DNA of 64,000 nt from Thiodiazotropha sp037384425. Its GTDB lineage: Bacteria; Pseudomonadota; Gammaproteobacteria; Chromatiales; Chromatiaceae. Below, in pieces: positions 60,472 through 64,000 of the stretch. Numbering within the stretch: the stretch's first letter is position 1; the number at the start of each line of letters is the position of its first letter. The stretch is taken from assembly GCA_037384425.1 (NCBI GenBank), contig JARROA010000006.1:1-64000 (forward strand). Direction: 5' to 3'. The position numbers were made by a program, and so were the translations under genes. A model generated the notes under the pieces. That model did not search any database and had not been told where the DNA came from. It worked only from the letters and a program-made list of their open reading frames with translations.

Positions 60472-60966
60472 CTGACCCTCTCTATCGCTATCACTGGTGA
60501 AACGCGAGTTTGCCCGTTGGGGGCGGCATGGCTGCTCTTCGGCAGCCGTCAAGCGGCGTATCAACCCTACCGGGCCGAAAAGGGTTGGTACCCTAACAAA
60601 TAAACCAGCTCTTAGCAAAACAGCGAAATCCAGCAATATGCACTAAAACGCACCAATATGAAATATGCCCCAGCTATCACCCCTAAACCCGAACGACACC
60701 AAAGCCCTGGAGGAATTTATTTGTTTTGTGTCGAAAGTAAATTAGCCCTCATCCAACCCACGCCAGAGAAGAGGCCTTGAGCAGACACCGACGCCTTGAC
60801 TCGATAGGGGAAAATGAAGGTCGCCCAAGTCATGTAAGCGGAGAGGAATGAACGGGCTGGGGGGATCTGTGGGGCTATGATTTGTGCGCCGCACGATACA
60901 TAATACGCTTTATGGCCCCATAACAATTCTCGAAGGCCAAACAGACAGTACACCAAAGGTAACACC
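60472..60966. other. Divergent intergenic region before sucC
   Basis: About 495 bases with no supported gene between the KamA-like gene and sucC. It must hold both promoters. 'tacataatacg' near 60895 could be a -10 box for sucC, but no -35 box is convincing. Frames present are short and lack ribosome sites. Confidence 0.4.
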
Positions 60967-62127
<1,161 letters not shown>

Positions 62128-62159
62128 GCCAGAACCGATCACAGGACTAGCGTAACAAC

Positions 62160-63029
62160 ATGAGCATTCTCGTCGACAACAACACCCGCGTCATCTGCCA
62201 GGGCTTCACCGGCAAGCAGGGCACCTTCCACTCCGAACAGGCCATCGCCTACGGCACCCAGCTGGTGGGTGGCGTCACCCCCGGCAAAGGGGGCTCGACC
62301 CATCTCGACCGCCCGGTCTTCGACACTGTGCACGACGCGGTGGCCGAGACCGCTGCCGACGCCAGCATGATCTACGTGCCTCCCCCCTTCGCCGCCGACG
62401 CCATCATCGAGGCCGCAGACGCCGGCATCAAGGTCATCGCCTGCATCACCGAGGGCATCCCGATCCTCGACATGCTGAAGGTGAAAGAGGCACTCAAGTC
62501 CTATGACACCCGCCTCATCGGGCCCAACTGCCCCGGCGTCATCACCCCCGGCGCCTGTAAGATCGGCATCATGCCCGGCGCCATACACCAGCCAGGCCGG
62601 GTCGGCGTCATGTCCCGCTCCGGCACCCTCACCTACGAGGCGGTGCACCAGACCACCCTGGCCGGTCTGGGCCAGAGCACCTGTGTCGGCCTCGGCGGCG
62701 ATCCCATCAACGGCACCAGCTTCATCGACTGCCTGAAGATGTTCGAGGAGGATGAACAAACCGAGGGCATCATCATGGTGGGCGAGATCGGCGGCTCCGC
62801 GGAAGAGGAGGCGGCCGACTACATCAAGGCCCATGTGAATAAGCCGGTGGTGGCCTATATCGCCGGTGTCACCGCGCCTCCCGGCAAGCGCATGGGCCAT
62901 GCGGGGGCCATCATCAGTGGCGGCAAAGGCACCGCCGAGGCCAAGTTCCAGGCCCTGGAGGCAGCCGGCGCCCATGTGGTGCGTTCACCGGCGGAGATGG
63001 GCAGCCGCATGGCTCAACTGCTCGCCTGA
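62160..63029 (+). CDS. Succinyl-CoA synthetase alpha subunit
   Basis: SucD, 289 residues, binds CoA and carries the phospho-histidine of the reaction. The N-terminal 'VICQGFTGKQGTFHSEQAI' is the CoA-binding Rossmann part, and 'GKRMGHAGAIISGGKGTAEA' contains the active His near residue 247. It follows sucC with which it forms the enzyme. A strong hairpin stands 15 bases after the stop. Confidence 0.97.
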   Translation: MSILVDNNTRVICQGFTGKQGTFHSEQAIAYGTQLVGGVTPGKGGSTHLDRPVFDTVHDAVAETAADASMIYVPPPFAADAIIEAADAGIKVIACITEGIPILDMLKVKEALKSYDTRLIGPNCPGVITPGACKIGIMPGAIHQPGRVGVMSRSGTLTYEAVHQTTLAGLGQSTCVGLGGDPINGTSFIDCLKMFEEDEQTEGIIMVGEIGGSAEEEAADYIKAHVNKPVVAYIAGVTAPPGKRMGHAGAIISGGKGTAEAKFQALEAAGAHVVRSPAEMGSRMAQLLA

Positions 63030-63044
63030 ACCCATGCTCCCAGT

Positions 63045-63079
63045 CCACGCCCGGCTCCCCAAGCGGGAGCCGGGCGTGG
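63045..63079 (+). terminator. Strong hairpin after sucD
   Basis: A perfect 15-base stem (63045-63059 with 63065-63079, CCACGCCCGGCTCCC arm) and five-base loop lie just after sucD. It lacks a U run, so it may protect or pause the transcript rather than stop it by itself; the ppk2 ATG is only 43 bases further. Confidence 0.55.
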
Positions 63080-63121
63080 CATAATCGACGCTTCACACAA
63101 GCCTCCAGACGGAAATGGATC

Positions 63122-64000
63122 ATGCTCACCCCTCTCTCCGGTCCCTACCTGGTTCCCTTCGAACGCGAACACCTGCCCACTTCGCTGGCCACCCAGCCGC
63201 CTGAGGACGCGCCGGGCAAAAAGGCCTGCAAGAAGTCGCTGAAAGAAGAGAGCAAACACTTGGACGAACTGCAGCGCCGCCTCTACGCGGAGGACCGTCG
63301 CTCCCTGCTGCTGATCTTTCAGGCCATGGATGCCGCCGGCAAGGACAGCACCATCCGGGCGGTGATGAAAGGCGTCGATCCGAGCGGTTGTCAGGTGCAT
63401 GCCTTCAAACAGCCCTCCAGCGAGGAGCTCGACCACGACTTCCTCTGGCGCACCGCGCGCCGCCTGCCGGAACGGGGGCGCATCGGCATTTTCAATCGCA
63501 GCTACTACGAAGAGACCCTGGTGGTCCGGGTCCATCCCGAGTACCTGCAGGCCCAGCGCATCGACATTCCGGACAATCTGGATGACCTCTGGCAGCAGCG
63601 CTTCGAGGCCATACGCCAGCACGAGAAACATCTTGCCGAGAACGGCACCGTGATCATGAAATTTTGGCTCAACGTCAGTCCGGAGGCGCAGCGCGAACGT
63701 TTCCTCTCGCGCCTTGAAGAGCCGGAGAAACACTGGAAGTTTTCCCTGCGCGACGTGGAAGAGCGGCAACACTGGAACGCCTACATGCAGGCCTACCATG
63801 AGACCCTGGCGGAGACCTCACGCCCCTGGGCCCCCTGGTACGCCATCCCTGCCGACAACAAGCCCTTCATGCGCTGGCAGGTGGCCAAGCTGATCCGCAA
63901 GACTCTGGAGCGCATGGATCCCCAGTATCCCGAAGTCGATGCCGACGCCGTCGACAACTTCGTTGCCATGCGCCAACGGCTCAAACACGAAGCACCTTCC
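63122..64000 (+). CDS. Polyphosphate kinase 2-family phosphotransferase, 3' end cut by the window
   Basis: The frame is open to the last base, giving 293 residues with no stop. It is a PPK2-family enzyme that moves phosphate between polyphosphate and nucleotides. The P-loop region 'FQAMDAAGKDSTIRAVMKG' (about residues 66-84), 'IGIFNRSYYEETLVVRVHPE' (Walker B region, Asn in place of Asp) and the lid motif 'SRLEEPEKHWKFSLRDVEER' fit the polyphosphate:nucleotide (AMP/ADP) branch. The ATG at 63122 has GGA upstream. Usual length is about 270-300, so little is missing. Confidence 0.9.
   Translation, partial: MLTPLSGPYLVPFEREHLPTSLATQPPEDAPGKKACKKSLKEESKHLDELQRRLYAEDRRSLLLIFQAMDAAGKDSTIRAVMKGVDPSGCQVHAFKQPSSEELDHDFLWRTARRLPERGRIGIFNRSYYEETLVVRVHPEYLQAQRIDIPDNLDDLWQQRFEAIRQHEKHLAENGTVIMKFWLNVSPEAQRERFLSRLEEPEKHWKFSLRDVEERQHWNAYMQAYHETLAETSRPWAPWYAIPADNKPFMRWQVAKLIRKTLERMDPQYPEVDADAVDNFVAMRQRLKHEAPS

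Overview
The window reads as chromosomal DNA of a GC-rich gammaproteobacterium, most likely a member of or close to the Chromatiales or a related sulfur-oxidising lineage. The evidence is gene content and order: aroK-aroB-damX next to gltBD, pilMNOPQ divergent from a PBP1A gene, hemCDXY beside an algZR pair divergent from argH, and a split sucCD with hexameric-type citrate synthase. The lineage is inferred from synteny and protein style, since no rRNA or marker comparison could be run. I see no phage, plasmid, complete insertion sequence, CRISPR array, tRNA or rRNA.

Layout, left to right. 1-5.9 kb: a REP-like palindrome, a small DUF2892 membrane protein, an exported glutaredoxin and a two-gene RND efflux system. 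6.2-11.6 kb: ubiD, a solo ParA-type ATPase, an SDR protein, a 2Fe-2S ferredoxin reductase and two small membrane proteins. 11.7-15.9 kb: hemC-hemD-hemX-hemY (minus strand). 16.0-18.6 kb: a dihaem cytochrome c and an algR/algZ pair. 18.6-24.0 kb: argH with an overlapping VOC protein, an HtpX-like protease, a MazG-like protein, rubredoxin, DUF1415 and MOSC proteins. 24.1-28.2 kb: pilU, glgP and a YcgL protein. 28.6-32.4 kb: slyX and a signalling cluster (hybrid histidine kinase, REC-PAS protein, ArsR-family regulator). 32.6-38.9 kb: a Bcp peroxiredoxin, an XrtA-type ATPase, a small unknown protein, a PAS-GGDEF-EAL protein and a 5'-truncated PhnD-like gene. 39.2-48.9 kb: gltD, gltB, damX, aroB, aroK. 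49.0-56.7 kb: pilQ to pilM and the divergent PBP1A gene. 56.7-64 kb: an unknown protein, gltA, a KamA-like radical SAM protein, sucCD and the start of ppk2.

Most genes are housekeeping. The parts worth a second look are the signalling cluster at 28.7-32.4 kb, whose ArsR regulator has two cysteines spaced exactly as in the SqrR/BigR persulfide sensors; the broken PhnD-like gene coupled to a c-di-GMP enzyme; and a set of unannotated dispersed repeats. These include a roughly 260-bp MITE-like element whose end coincides with a TAG stop codon at two separate genes, three paired copies of a GGTGCGGC-AA-GCCGCACC palindrome, and a perfect 29-bp inverted repeat that encloses other palindromes.

Tight packing is common: at least eight neighbouring gene pairs overlap by four bases (ATGA or GTGA), so several GTG starts are chosen because they sit on the stop of the previous gene.
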